Source: Campylobacteraceae bacterium (lineage in GTDB: Bacteria; Campylobacterota; Campylobacteria; Campylobacterales; Campylobacteraceae). From it: a stretch of 64,000 bases of DNA. Every line of letters begins with the position of its first letter. Within the stretch, counting starts at the first letter, position 1. The notes beneath the pieces are model-generated. The model ran no database searches. It was not told where the DNA came from and saw only the letters and a list, made by a program, of their open reading frames with translations. Location: the NCBI GenBank assembly GCA_900753405.1, contig CAADYZ010000012.1:1-64000 (forward strand). The letters are read 5' to 3'. Made by a program: the position numbers and the translations under genes. Shown piece by piece: positions 17,542-25,623 of this stretch.

Positions 17542-17558
17542 ACAGGGCAGGAGAAGAG

Positions 17559-17804
17559 ATGATAGAGAAATGTTTAGAGGTTTATGCGAATTTAATTTGC
17601 ACTGCCAACAGCGTGAAAATCACCTCTACAAAGCAGCCAAACGGCGTAAAAGACATCTCTGTTTTCGTCAAAAAAGAGGATGGCGGAAAGCTGATTGGGC
17701 GCGGAGGTTGTGTGATCGACTCTTTGAAAATTTTTGTCGGCGGCTCACCACAAAGAGAGGGTGGCGGCGCGAAAATCACCGTGAAAACTCACGAGGGCGA
17801 GTAG
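17559..17804 (+). CDS. KH-domain RNA-binding protein (KhpA family)
   Basis: 81 residues from the ATG preceded by AGGAG. The single KH domain carries the signature GKLIGRGGCVIDSLK (variant of GxxG: GRGG). In bacteria this small protein follows rpsP and acts as an RNA chaperone, often with a Jag-type partner. The usual Campylobacterota order ffh-rpsP-KH-rimM is kept, although 186 bases with a repeat copy separate it from rimM. Confidence 0.92.
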   Translation: MIEKCLEVYANLICTANSVKITSTKQPNGVKDISVFVKKEDGGKLIGRGGCVIDSLKIFVGGSPQREGGGAKITVKTHEGE

Positions 17805-17990
17805 GCAAAAGGTCACATTTTGTGACGCTTAGAGCTAGCGAGCGTTGTGTTAAGCGGCGTTTTGCTGCAAACTTTTGCAAACACAAGTCCGTTGAGTTTT
17901 TCTAGCGTGGCGGACGCTAACTGATTTGTTTAAATCAAATTTGATTACGACAATTCTTAATTATAACCAACTTCACTTCAAAGACTGAAT

Positions 17991-18608
17991 ATGAAACCAA
18001 ACAAACAACCAAAAACACCTTCACAAAACAAAACTTCAAACGAGACAAAAGCCGCAGCTGTGTCAAATTCGAATTTGACAAAAACGCCGCAAGACTTGCT
18101 GGAAGTGGCGGTGGTCGGCAAGACATTTGGCGTAAAGGGTGCGTTAAATTTGCGTAACAAAAGCGACTTTGTCGAGCAGTTTCGCGTTGGGGCGGAGTTT
18201 TTGCTAGGCGATGGGCGCGTGGTGAAGATCAAGCAAATCCACGACAACAAGGCGGTTTTTGAAGGTTACGAGGATGCGAATTTGGCGCAAATGCTTGTTA
18301 ATCAAACTCTCTACCGCACAAAAGAGACGACCAAAAAAGAGTGCAAGCTCAAAAAGGGCGAGTTTTTCTACTTTGACATTTTAGAGTGCGAAGTGACACA
18401 AGAGGGCGAAGTTTTGGGTGTTGTGAAGGACATTTTAGAAAGTGGCGCGGGCTATCTGCTCGGCGTTGCGACAAGCGAGGCACTGCTTGATGCGGGCGAG
18501 GCGAAGTTTTTCTACATCCCTTACCACGATAATTTCATCGAAAAAGTTGATGTGAGCGCGGGGCGGATTTGGGTGAAAAACGCAAAGGCGATTTTGCAAA
18601 ATTCCTAA
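17991..18608 (+). CDS. rimM: 16S rRNA processing protein RimM
   Basis: 205 residues. The conserved core starts at LLEVAVVGKTFGVKGALNL, about 37 residues in, and includes the PRC-barrel part with FYFDILECEV and KFFYIPYHDNFIEKV. The preceding Lys/Thr/Asn-rich extension is not typical of RimM; its VSNSNLTKT comes from a double repeat copy. Either the extension is real or translation begins internally, although I see no good internal ribosome site. RimM helps 30S head maturation. Its usual neighbours trmD and rplS do not follow. Confidence 0.93.
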   Translation: MKPNKQPKTPSQNKTSNETKAAAVSNSNLTKTPQDLLEVAVVGKTFGVKGALNLRNKSDFVEQFRVGAEFLLGDGRVVKIKQIHDNKAVFEGYEDANLAQMLVNQTLYRTKETTKKECKLKKGEFFYFDILECEVTQEGEVLGVVKDILESGAGYLLGVATSEALLDAGEAKFFYIPYHDNFIEKVDVSAGRIWVKNAKAILQNS

Positions 18609-18617
18609 ACCGCGGCG

Positions 18618-18661
18618 AGTCAAATTTGATTTACTCAAATTTGCTCAAACCGAATTTGACT
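18618..18661. terminator. Repeat-derived inverted pair between convergent rimM and MFS genes
   Basis: AGTCAAATTTG (18618-18628) pairs with CGAATTTGACT (18651-18661) with a single wobble. The right arm overlaps the stop codon region of the leftward transporter gene. It is placed to end both transcripts. Confidence 0.5.
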
Positions 18662-19853
18662 AGCGTTTGAAGCTTTTGCGCACTAGCTTCCAGTGGCTTG
18701 CGAAGTAGATGAGGCTTGCTAAGAGCAGGCAGAGGATGATGACGAGTGAGAGGGCGAGCGGCGAGTTGGCGTTTAGCGCGCCAACGAGGGCTGAGACGCC
18801 GCCAGCTAGGGCAAACTGCGTAAAGCCAAAAAGCGCGCTTGCCGTGCCAGAGAGCTGCTTAAACCGCGCCATCGCAAGGCTTGTGACATTTGGGACGATG
18901 AAGCCAAGACAGAGCATCGCACAAAAAAGATTAACCTCAAAAACGATAAATCCAAGTTCAAAAAAGCTCCCAACAAAGAGCAAAACGCACAAGACTAAAA
19001 CGCCGCAAAGTGCGTAAGGCACGAGCGTAAAGGGTGAAAATCTTTTAGCCAAAATGGCATTTGCCGCCGAACCGATCATCATCGCCAGCGCATTTAGTCC
19101 AAAAATCGCGCCGTAAGCGGTGTTTGAAAGCTCAAAATGCCCCATAAACACAAAAGACGAGCCTGTGATGTAAGCAAAAATCATCGCCATCGCAAGCGCA
19201 CCGACTAGGACATAAGACGCAAAGCGTTTGTCTGTGCCGACAACGGCGTAGGCGTGGGTGACGGCGTTTAGGCTAAACGCCGCGCGAGTCGTGTGGCTTT
19301 CTGCTAAAAACAGCCAAACCGCAAGCAAAAGCAAGCCGCCCAAAAAGCTTAACGCAGTAAAAATGCTCCGCCAGCCGAAGAAGTTTTCTAAAAACGAGCC
19401 GACACTTGGCGCGAGCATCGGCGCTAACGCACCTATGATCATCATCAGCGCAAAGGCGCTCGCCGCCTCTTTGAGCTCAAAGGTGTCGTTGATGACGGCG
19501 CGGGCGATGACAACGCCAGCGCATCCGCCGAGTGCTTGCAAAAACCGCAGGGCGATGAAAACGGCGATGTTATCTACAAAAATGCAAGCAATGCTTGCTA
19601 GCGTGAAGATGGCGACTCCTGCTAAAATCGGCTTTTTTCGCCCAAAAATGTCGCTAAGCGGTCCGTAGATCAGCTGCCCTAAACTAAATGCGACAAAAAA
19701 TGCTGTGAGTGAGAGTTGCGCGTAAAACTCAGAAGCGCGAAGTTGCAGCGCAATGTCGTTCATCGCAGGCAGATACATATCAGTCGCAAGCGGGGCAAGC
19801 GAGCTCATATAAGCAAGCGTGGTGATTAAAATGACCTTTTTTGTCGATTTCAT
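18660..19853 (-). CDS. MFS exporter, Bcr/CflA drug-resistance type
   Basis: 397 residues from ATG at 19853 (MKSTKKVILITTLAYMSSLAP) with GGAGAG upstream; a longer frame begins inside a repeat copy (KFEFGE). Twelve hydrophobic segments are present, with the DHA1 signatures LATDMYLPAM in helix 1, GQLIYGPLSDIFGRKKPIL in loop 2-3 and RFLQALGGCAGVVIARAVI in helix 4. The family exports bicyclomycin, chloramphenicol and dipeptides. The substrate here is unknown. It is a single-gene unit facing rimM. Confidence 0.88.
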   Translation of the reverse strand: MKSTKKVILITTLAYMSSLAPLATDMYLPAMNDIALQLRASEFYAQLSLTAFFVAFSLGQLIYGPLSDIFGRKKPILAGVAIFTLASIACIFVDNIAVFIALRFLQALGGCAGVVIARAVINDTFELKEAASAFALMMIIGALAPMLAPSVGSFLENFFGWRSIFTALSFLGGLLLLAVWLFLAESHTTRAAFSLNAVTHAYAVVGTDKRFASYVLVGALAMAMIFAYITGSSFVFMGHFELSNTAYGAIFGLNALAMMIGSAANAILAKRFSPFTLVPYALCGVLVLCVLLFVGSFFELGFIVFEVNLFCAMLCLGFIVPNVTSLAMARFKQLSGTASALFGFTQFALAGGVSALVGALNANSPLALSLVIILCLLLASLIYFASHWKLVRKSFKR

Positions 19854-19941
19854 CGTCTCTCCAAATTCGAATTTGACGATTCTAACCAACGAATCTTAAA
19901 TGAAATCTTAAACAAAAAGCGGTTTTTAAGCAAGATTTTTG

Positions 19942-19947
19942 TAAAAT
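19942..19947 (+). promoter_or_regulatory. -10 box of infA
   Basis: TAAAAT in GTAAAATCG, 38 bases before the infA start. Confidence 0.45.
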
Positions 19948-19984
19948 CGTCAGTTTTTTACTCTACACAGAAAGGAGAAAAAGG

Positions 19985-20203
19985 TTGGCAAAAGACGATG
20001 TAATTGAGATCGACGGCGTGGTTGTTGAGGCTTTGCCGAGCGCGACTTTTAAGGTCGAGCTTGACAACAAACACATCATTTTGTGCCACATCGCAGGGAA
20101 GATGCGGATGCACTATATCCGTATAATGCCGGGCGATAGGGTGAGGGTTGAGCTAACGCCATACAGCCTAGACAAGGGCAGGATTACCTTTCGTTATAAG
20201 TAA
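19985..20203 (+). CDS. infA: Translation initiation factor IF-1
   Basis: 72 residues, exactly the usual size, encoding the S1-like OB fold: DDVIEIDGVVVEALPSATF, HIAGKMRMHYIRIMPGD, and DKGRITFRY. The start is TTG at 19985 with AAGGAG about 9 bases upstream; no ATG is available. IF-1 binds the A site of the 30S subunit during initiation. The gene is followed by a 225-base gap containing a structured leader and a new promoter, so it is only loosely attached to the alpha operon. Confidence 0.97.
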   Translation: MAKDDVIEIDGVVVEALPSATFKVELDNKHIILCHIAGKMRMHYIRIMPGDRVRVELTPYSLDKGRITFRYK

Positions 20204-20287
20204 TCTATGGCTAGAAGCTGAATGCTTTTGTAGTAAAATTTTGCAGAGATGAAGCTTGATTTTAGTTAAAATTTAGCAAAAGTTAAG

Positions 20288-20293
20288 TAAAAT
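20288..20293 (+). promoter_or_regulatory. -10 box of the alpha ribosomal operon
   Basis: TAAAAT in GTAAAATCG. Transcription would begin near 20300, a few bases before the first paired base of the structured leader at 20314. Confidence 0.45.
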
Positions 20294-20313
20294 CGCCACT
20301 TTTTGCAAAAAAA

Positions 20314-20404
20314 ACTGAACGAAGAGGTATTTTTAAAGTTCCCCACAAGCTTTAAAAATAGCTGGAAATGTCTCATTTCGCATTTCCTATTCAGTGCGTT
20401 GTGG
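20314..20404 (+). ncRNA. Structured leader RNA: three-way junction with loop-to-tail pseudoknot
   Basis: P1 is ACTGAA (20314-20319) with TTCAGT (20390-20395). P2 is TATTTTTAAAG (20328-20338) with CTTTAAAAATA (20350-20360). P3 is GGAAATG (20364-20370) with CATTTCC (20381-20387). The P2 loop CCACAA (20343-20348) can pair with TTGTGG (20399-20404) outside P1, making a pseudoknot. The fold ends 12 bases before the Shine-Dalgarno GAGGAGAAG of rpmJ. In E. coli the alpha operon is repressed by S4 binding a leader pseudoknot; a similar autogenous role is inferred here. Confidence 0.6.
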
Positions 20405-20428
20405 TAAATTATTTTGAGGAGAAGAAAG

Positions 20429-20542
20429 ATGAAAGTTCGTCCTTCTGTAAAGAAAATGTGTGACAAATGTAAGGTCATCAAACGCAAAGGGGTTGTGAGA
20501 GTTATCTGCGAAAACCCTAAACACAAACAACGACAAGGATAA
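20429..20542 (+). CDS. rpmJ: 50S ribosomal protein L36
   Basis: 37 residues (MKVRPSVKKMCDKCKVIKRK ... ending KHKQRQG). It is the zinc-ribbon form, with Cys at CDKC, a third Cys in VICEN and a His near the end. GAGGAG precedes the ATG. It is the first gene of the alpha operon, directly behind the structured leader, and rpsM starts 3 bases after its stop. Confidence 0.97.
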   Translation: MKVRPSVKKMCDKCKVIKRKGVVRVICENPKHKQRQG

Positions 20543-20545
20543 AAA

Positions 20546-20914
20546 ATGGCTCGTATTGCAGGTGTTGATTTACCAAAAAAGAAGAGAATTGAGTATGGTT
20601 TGACCTATATTTTTGGTATAGGGCTTTTTAGTTCGCGAAAGATTTTAGACGCAGTTGGCATCTCTTATGACAAACGCGTTAGTGAGCTTAGTGAGGATGA
20701 GGCAGCGGCGATCCGCAAAGAGATCCAAGAGCACTACACGGTTGAGGGTGATTTGCGTAAAAATGTCGCGATGAACATCAAAGCGTTGATGGATTTAGGT
20801 AGCTACCGCGGACTTAGACACCGAAAAGGGCTTCCTGTGCGAGGGCAAAAAACAAAAACAAACGCACGCACTCGCAAAGGTAAGAGAAAAACCGTTGGTG
20901 CAGCTAGCAAGTAG
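20546..20914 (+). CDS. rpsM: 30S ribosomal protein S13
   Basis: 122 residues: MARIAGVDLPKKKRIEYGLTYIFGIG at the N-terminus, the RGLRHRKGLPVRGQKTKTNARTRKG tail that reaches the P-site tRNA, and a basic C-terminus. It sits at the head of the 30S subunit near the bridge to L5. Second gene in the operon, 3 bases after rpmJ, so expression is coupled to the leader. Confidence 0.98.
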   Translation: MARIAGVDLPKKKRIEYGLTYIFGIGLFSSRKILDAVGISYDKRVSELSEDEAAAIRKEIQEHYTVEGDLRKNVAMNIKALMDLGSYRGLRHRKGLPVRGQKTKTNARTRKGKRKTVGAASK

Positions 20915-20931
20915 GCGATAAGGGAGTAGAA

Positions 20932-21321
20932 ATGGCAAAAAAGACAATTAAGAAAAAAAGCGTAAAGAAAAATATCGCCAAAGGTATTGTTTTTATCTCG
21001 GCTTCGTTTAACAACACGATGATCACCGTGACTGACGAAATGGGCAACGCGCTTGCTTGGAGCAGTGCGGGGAATTTGGGCTTTAAAGGTAGCAAAAAAT
21101 CAACTCCTTACGCAGCGCAACAAGCAGTTGAGGACGCTATGAGTAAGGCAAAAGAGCACGGCATCAAAGAGGTCGGCATTAAAGTTCAAGGACCGGGCAG
21201 CGGGCGTGAAACTGCTGTTAAAAGCGTTGGGGCTATCGAGGGAATTCGCGTAACTTCACTAAAAGACATTACGCCACTTCCACACAATGGTTGCAGACCA
21301 CCAAAACGCCGCCGCGTGTAA
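20932..21321 (+). CDS. rpsK: 30S ribosomal protein S11
   Basis: 129 residues with the S11 core: GIVFISASFNNTMITVTDEMGN, GSKKSTPYAAQQAVEDA and the conserved IEGIRVTSLKDITPLPHNGC followed by the basic PPKRRRV end. It is part of the 30S platform, contacting the mRNA exit region. It lies 17 bases after rpsM. Confidence 0.98.
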   Translation: MAKKTIKKKSVKKNIAKGIVFISASFNNTMITVTDEMGNALAWSSAGNLGFKGSKKSTPYAAQQAVEDAMSKAKEHGIKEVGIKVQGPGSGRETAVKSVGAIEGIRVTSLKDITPLPHNGCRPPKRRRV

Positions 21322-21337
21322 GTAAGAGGAGATAAAA

Positions 21338-21964
21338 ATGGCAAGATATAGAGGACCAGTAGAAAAAATTGAAAGAAGATTAGGCGTAAGCTTAGCTCTA
21401 AAAGGCGAGAGACGCTTAGCAGGCAAAAGCGCAGTAGAAAAACGCCCTTTTGCACCAGGACAACACGGACGCAACCACAGCAAAGTTAGCGAATATGGCT
21501 TGCAATTACGCGAGAAACAAAAAGCTAAGTTTATGTATGGTGTTAGCGAGAAGCAATTTAGCCGACTTTTCAAAGAGGCAGCACGCCGTGATGGTAACAC
21601 AGGTGAGTTGTTGATCTCTCTTTTAGAGCAACGACTTGACAATGTGGTTTATCGAATGGGTTTTGCTACGACAAGAAGATTTGCTAGACAACTTGTTACA
21701 CACGGACACATTCTTGTGGATGGCAGAAGAGTTGATATCCCTTCGTTTAATGTAAAAGCTGGTAGCAAAATCGAAATCATAGAAAAAAGCAAAAGCAATC
21801 CGCAAATCGTGCGTGCGATCGAGCTTACTAACCAAACAGGGCTAGCAGCGTGGGTTGATGTTGAGAAAGATAAGAAATTTGGCATCTTCACTCGCGTTCC
21901 AGAGCGCGCAGAAGTTGTCATTCCAGTTGAGGAGCGTTATATCGTAGAGCTTTACTCTAAGTAG
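21338..21964 (+). CDS. rpsD: 30S ribosomal protein S4
   Basis: 208 residues with MARYRGPVEKIERRLGVSLALKG at the N-terminus, KRPFAPGQHGR, and the S4 RNA-binding domain RLDNVVYRMGFATTRRFARQLVTHGHILVDG. There is no N-terminal zinc cluster. S4 nucleates 30S assembly and in enterobacteria represses the alpha operon by binding its leader. That makes it the first candidate ligand for the RNA at 20314-20404. Confidence 0.98.
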   Translation: MARYRGPVEKIERRLGVSLALKGERRLAGKSAVEKRPFAPGQHGRNHSKVSEYGLQLREKQKAKFMYGVSEKQFSRLFKEAARRDGNTGELLISLLEQRLDNVVYRMGFATTRRFARQLVTHGHILVDGRRVDIPSFNVKAGSKIEIIEKSKSNPQIVRAIELTNQTGLAAWVDVEKDKKFGIFTRVPERAEVVIPVEERYIVELYSK

Positions 21965-21973
21965 GAGGCGCAA

Positions 21974-22981
21974 ATGAAGAAAATTACGACAGTGCCATAT
22001 CTTCCAAGCGAAATCGAAGTGGTTAATGTAGCGAAAAATGTCGCTAAAATCACCACTTATCCTTTTGCCACTGGTTGTGCGGTTACATTGGCTCACCCTT
22101 TGCGAAGACTGCTTTACACAAGCACCGTTGGTTTTGCGCCAACGGCAGTTCATATTGACGGAGTTAGCCACGAGTTTGATAGCCTTAGAGGAATGTTTGA
22201 GGATGTAACTCTGTTTATCATCAACCTTAAAAACATCCGCTTTAAACTTAAAAGCGGGGCGGATAGGGAGATTGTGGAGTATAGCTTCAAAGGTCCAAAG
22301 GAGATCAAAGGGGCGGATTTAAACAATTCACAAGTTGAGGTTGTTAATCCAGAGAGCTACCTAGCGACCATTAACGAAGATGCGGTGTTGAATTTCAAGT
22401 TGATTATCGAGCGCGGGATTGGTTATGTGCCAAGCGAGGATATCAGAGAGCAAACGCCTGCGGATTTCATCACGCTAGATGCGTTCTTTACGCCAGTTAA
22501 ACACGCGGTGTATGACATTGAAAATGTTTTGGTTGATGACAATCCAGACTTTGAGAAGATCGTTTTGACAATCACAACTGACGGACAAGTCACGCCGATT
22601 GACGCTTTTAAAAATGCACTTGAAGCGATGTATCAACAAATGGCAATTTTTAACAAAGTGCTTGACATCGCGCCTGATGCGAATTTGATCGTCAAAAAGC
22701 CGATCGCAGGCGGAGAGCATAGCAAACTTTTTGAGAGTATTGACGAGTTGAGTTTGACCTCTCGAAGCTTCAACTGCCTTAAAAATGTCGGCATCGAATT
22801 CATCGGCGAGATCGCTTTGCTTGACGAAGTTGAGCTAAAAGACATGAAAAATCTTGGCAAAAAATCGGTAGAAGAGATCAAAACGGCTATGGAGTCGATC
22901 GGTTACGCCATTGGCGGTGACGCGATTGAAAATCGCGATTTGATTAAGCGTAAAATTAAAGAATTAAAGGACAACAAATGA
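21974..22981 (+). CDS. rpoA: RNA polymerase alpha subunit
   Basis: 335 residues. The N-terminal domain for dimerisation and beta/beta' assembly includes ALAHPLRRLLYTS (here TLAHPLRRLLYTSTVGFAPT). A flexible linker leads to the C-terminal helix-hairpin-helix domain (CLKNVGIEFIGEIALLDEVEL, MKNLGKKSVEEIKTAM), which contacts UP elements and activators such as Crp/Fnr proteins. It overlaps rplQ by 4 bases. Confidence 0.98.
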   Translation: MKKITTVPYLPSEIEVVNVAKNVAKITTYPFATGCAVTLAHPLRRLLYTSTVGFAPTAVHIDGVSHEFDSLRGMFEDVTLFIINLKNIRFKLKSGADREIVEYSFKGPKEIKGADLNNSQVEVVNPESYLATINEDAVLNFKLIIERGIGYVPSEDIREQTPADFITLDAFFTPVKHAVYDIENVLVDDNPDFEKIVLTITTDGQVTPIDAFKNALEAMYQQMAIFNKVLDIAPDANLIVKKPIAGGEHSKLFESIDELSLTSRSFNCLKNVGIEFIGEIALLDEVELKDMKNLGKKSVEEIKTAMESIGYAIGGDAIENRDLIKRKIKELKDNK

Positions 22982-23331
22982 GACATAATCACGGTTACAG
23001 GAAGCTTGGACGCACAAGTTCGCACCGTGCGGCTTTGCTGAAAAATCTTACCATTGCCATTATTAAATCAGGCAAGATTGAGACAACTTTACCAAAAGCA
23101 AAAGAGCTTAGAAGCTATGTGGAAAAGCTCATTACTCGCGCTAGACTTGGGGATTTGAATGCGCATAGATATGTTTTTGCGGCACTTCAAGACAAAGAGG
23201 CGACTAAGCTTTTGGTGACAGAAGTTGCACCAAAATTTGTCGGACGAAATGGCGGTTACACTAAAATCATCAAAACACGCATCCGCCGCGGCGATGCTGC
23301 TGAGATGGCGTTTATCGAGCTAGTAGCGTAA
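22978..23331 (+). CDS. rplQ: 50S ribosomal protein L17
   Basis: 117 residues: MRHNHGYRKLGRTSSHRAALLKN is the L17 start, with LPKAKELRSYVEKLIT and the closing GGYTKIIKTRIRRGDAAEMAFIEL. The ATG overlaps the rpoA stop (ATGA), so the genes are translationally coupled. It is the last gene of the operon and is followed by a strong terminator. Confidence 0.98.
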   Translation: MRHNHGYRKLGRTSSHRAALLKNLTIAIIKSGKIETTLPKAKELRSYVEKLITRARLGDLNAHRYVFAALQDKEATKLLVTEVAPKFVGRNGGYTKIIKTRIRRGDAAEMAFIELVA

Positions 23332-23338
23332 CTTTTTT

Positions 23339-23372
23339 GGCTAAAAGAGAGATCTTTTAGCCTCCTTTTTTT
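23339..23372 (+). terminator. Intrinsic terminator of the alpha operon
   Basis: GGCTAAAAGA (23339-23348) pairs perfectly with TCTTTTAGCC (23353-23362) across a GAGA tetraloop, followed by CCTTTTTTT. It is the most textbook-like terminator in the window and is unrelated to the dispersed repeat. Confidence 0.9.
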
Positions 23373-23531
23373 CACTTTTTCTTTTTTAAATCCGTTGATT
23401 TTTACTAGTTTGCCAGCCGTGTTTCTAAATTGTCAAAACCAAATTTGATTTTTGCAAACTCGTTAAAGCTGCTCTTCAAGGCGCATTTTAAGTCCTTTTT
23501 TGCTAAACTTCTTAGCTGCAAGGAGTTTGCC

Positions 23532-24311
23532 GTGAGCTATAACACAAAAGCAAGCCTCATCATCCCAGTCTTTAACACACAAGAGTTCATCTCTTACACG
23601 CTTGACTCGCTTTTAATCCAAAACTACACGAATGCTGTTTGAAAGCCGCAAGCGGTGAGTTTGTGGCTTTTTGTGATAGTGATGATCTGTTGAAAAAAGA
23701 GGCGATAGGGCTGATGTTAAACGCGGCGTTACAGCCTCCGAGACAGGCTGACATTGGTTTTTCAAAGCTAGAAAATGGGCGAGTTGTGGATGAGACGAGT
23801 TTTGAAGCGGGCGAGTTTAATAGCCGCAAAGAGTTTGCGAAAAACAGCTTTAAAGACAAGCGCACAGCGTGGAGTGTGTGCGGCAAGCTTTACAAAAAGG
23901 AGTTGCTTTTAGCAGCGATGACGCAGTTTGAGACTTCGGTGGCGATTCAGAAGACGCGCTTCTTAGCTTTTTGGTTTGGCAAAAAGCAGTCGCATTGTTG
24001 TGCTAAAAGAGCCACTTTACATCGTGCGGATGCACGCGCTTGGCGTGACAAAACGGCGCAACGCAGGGAGCGTGCAGAAATTTTTGTACGACACCGAGTT
24101 TGTTTTGCGGCAGATTTACACTCTAAAAGAGCAAAGCAAGAGGCGGCTTTACGCGATTTTTACCGCTCAGTTGAGGTTTGAGGTGGCGAAGTTGAAGTTG
24201 GAGCTAAAAAGACTCACCTCAAAGGCAACTCTGCTTGACAAGCTTGCCTACAACAGAGCGAAATTCGCCTTTTTGGCAAGGCGGTTTTTTCGTGTGAAGT
24301 TTGGAATTTGA
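23532..24311 (+). pseudogene. Family 2 glycosyltransferase, decayed
   Basis: A GTG behind AAGGAG opens MSYNTKASLIIPVFNTQEFISYTLDSLL, the GT-A start of family 2 glycosyltransferases. After QNYTNAV the frame stops. The next recognisable part is KAASGEFVAFCDSDDLL, so the expected VDDGS and ARN segments (about 45 residues) are missing. Later pieces (EDALLSFLVWQK, then VVLKEPLYIVRMHALGVTK) lie in different frames, so at least two and probably three lesions are present. Such enzymes add sugars to lipooligosaccharide or capsule. No neighbouring sugar gene is present. Confidence 0.8.
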
Positions 24312-24403
24312 GCTTTGAAATTGCGTAAATCAAATTTGATTTTAACAATTTGCATTTTCAGACAAAAATCCGCCGTTTTAAACTACTTTTTGCTTTTTTA
24401 AGG

Positions 24404-24409
24404 TAAAAT
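24404..24409 (+). promoter_or_regulatory. -10 box of the MFS-rdgB unit
   Basis: TAAAAT in GGTAAAATCG, 45 bases before the ATG at 24454. It matches the pattern seen upstream of ffh, infA and rpmJ. Confidence 0.4.
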
Positions 24410-24453
24410 CGTAAAAAATTTGGCTATTTTGCAGCCGCTTAGCAAGGAAGGTA

Positions 24454-25623
24454 ATGTTAAAAAATGTCTTGCCACTCTCGTTCATAGTCGCGTCAAGGTT
24501 TTTTGGGCTGTTTTTGATCCTGCCAGTCATCAGCACAGAAGGAGTCAAACTAAGCGGAGCAACGACTCATAATGTCGGCTTGCTTGTGGGCGTTTATGCC
24601 ATTTCGCAAATGATTTTCCAAGTGCCTTTTGGCGCGCTCAGCGACAGGTTTGGGCGTAAGTTTGCGATGAGTTTGGGGCTAGTCGTTTTCATCATCGGCT
24701 CGATCATCTGCGCCTTTTCGCAAAGCTTTTCGTGGATGCTAGCGGGCAGATTGTTGCAAGGAAGCGGGGCGATCGGCGGCGTTGCAAGCGCGATGATAGC
24801 TGACTTGACAACTCCTGCAAAACGCTCGCAGGCGATGGCTTTGACGGGGATTTTGGTCGGAGTGAGTTTTTGCGCGGCGATGGCGCTAGCTCCTGTCTTA
24901 AACGCCAAATTCGGCTTTGCGTTTTTGTTTCACTTTTCGACTTTTTTGTCGCTGCTCTGTCTTGTGATGCTCTATTTTGTGCCAAATCCGCCGCAAGTGA
25001 AGGCGAAAAAAAGCGAGTTCAACCTTGCGTTTTTGTCAAATTTGAATTTGATGATTTTAAACCTCAGCTCGTTTTTGCAGAAGATGTTTTTAAGCGCGGC
25101 GATGGTCGCCATCCCGCTTGTGTATATCGCCCACGAGGCGCTAACGCCTGAGGAGGTTAAGGCGCTTGGTTTTAACGCCCAGCTTCAAACCGCCTACATT
25201 TTAGGCGCGTGCGGCGGCTTTGTGGCGATGGCGTTTGCGGGAGCTTTGGGAGACAGACTGCGGCTTAACAAGGCGTTTGTTGTGGTTGGGATCGTCATTT
25301 TTGCGGTGAGTTTTTACCTGCTTCGCACGCCTTACATCTTTGTCGGTGCGGTGCTGTTTTTTGTCGCGTTTTGTTTGCACGAGCCTTCGATGCAGACTTT
25401 GGCGTCAAAATTCGCGCCTCCTCAGTCGCGTGGAGCGGCGATGAGCGTCTTTGTCTCGGGCGGTTACGCTGGCAGTTTTGTCGGCGGTGCGCTTAGCAGC
25501 TTTGTGGTCGGCGAGTTTGGCGCAGGACTCTTTTTTGGCGTGATGTTTTGGCTAACGGTCGTGTGGGGTGCGCTTAGTTTATTTTTGAAAAGAGAGCCAA
25601 AAATTAGCAGTAAAGGTGAGTAA
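24454..25623 (+). CDS. MFS transporter (DHA1-like)
   Basis: 389 residues with about twelve hydrophobic segments, FFGLFLILPVIS in helix 1, and the motif FGALSDRFGRKFAMS between helices 2 and 3. The middle cytoplasmic loop carries LSNLNLMI, encoded by a repeat copy (near 25026). It is probably a drug or metabolite exporter with substrate unknown. Its TAA stop shares a base with the rdgB start, so the two are coupled. Confidence 0.88.
   Translation: MLKNVLPLSFIVASRFFGLFLILPVISTEGVKLSGATTHNVGLLVGVYAISQMIFQVPFGALSDRFGRKFAMSLGLVVFIIGSIICAFSQSFSWMLAGRLLQGSGAIGGVASAMIADLTTPAKRSQAMALTGILVGVSFCAAMALAPVLNAKFGFAFLFHFSTFLSLLCLVMLYFVPNPPQVKAKKSEFNLAFLSNLNLMILNLSSFLQKMFLSAAMVAIPLVYIAHEALTPEEVKALGFNAQLQTAYILGACGGFVAMAFAGALGDRLRLNKAFVVVGIVIFAVSFYLLRTPYIFVGAVLFFVAFCLHEPSMQTLASKFAPPQSRGAAMSVFVSGGYAGSFVGGALSSFVVGEFGAGLFFGVMFWLTVVWGALSLFLKREPKISSKGE

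Noticed and set aside
24868..25151. Alternative frame inside the MFS gene containing KFEFD
   Set aside because: It is a shadow of the real transporter frame; the peptide merely reflects the repeat read in another frame.
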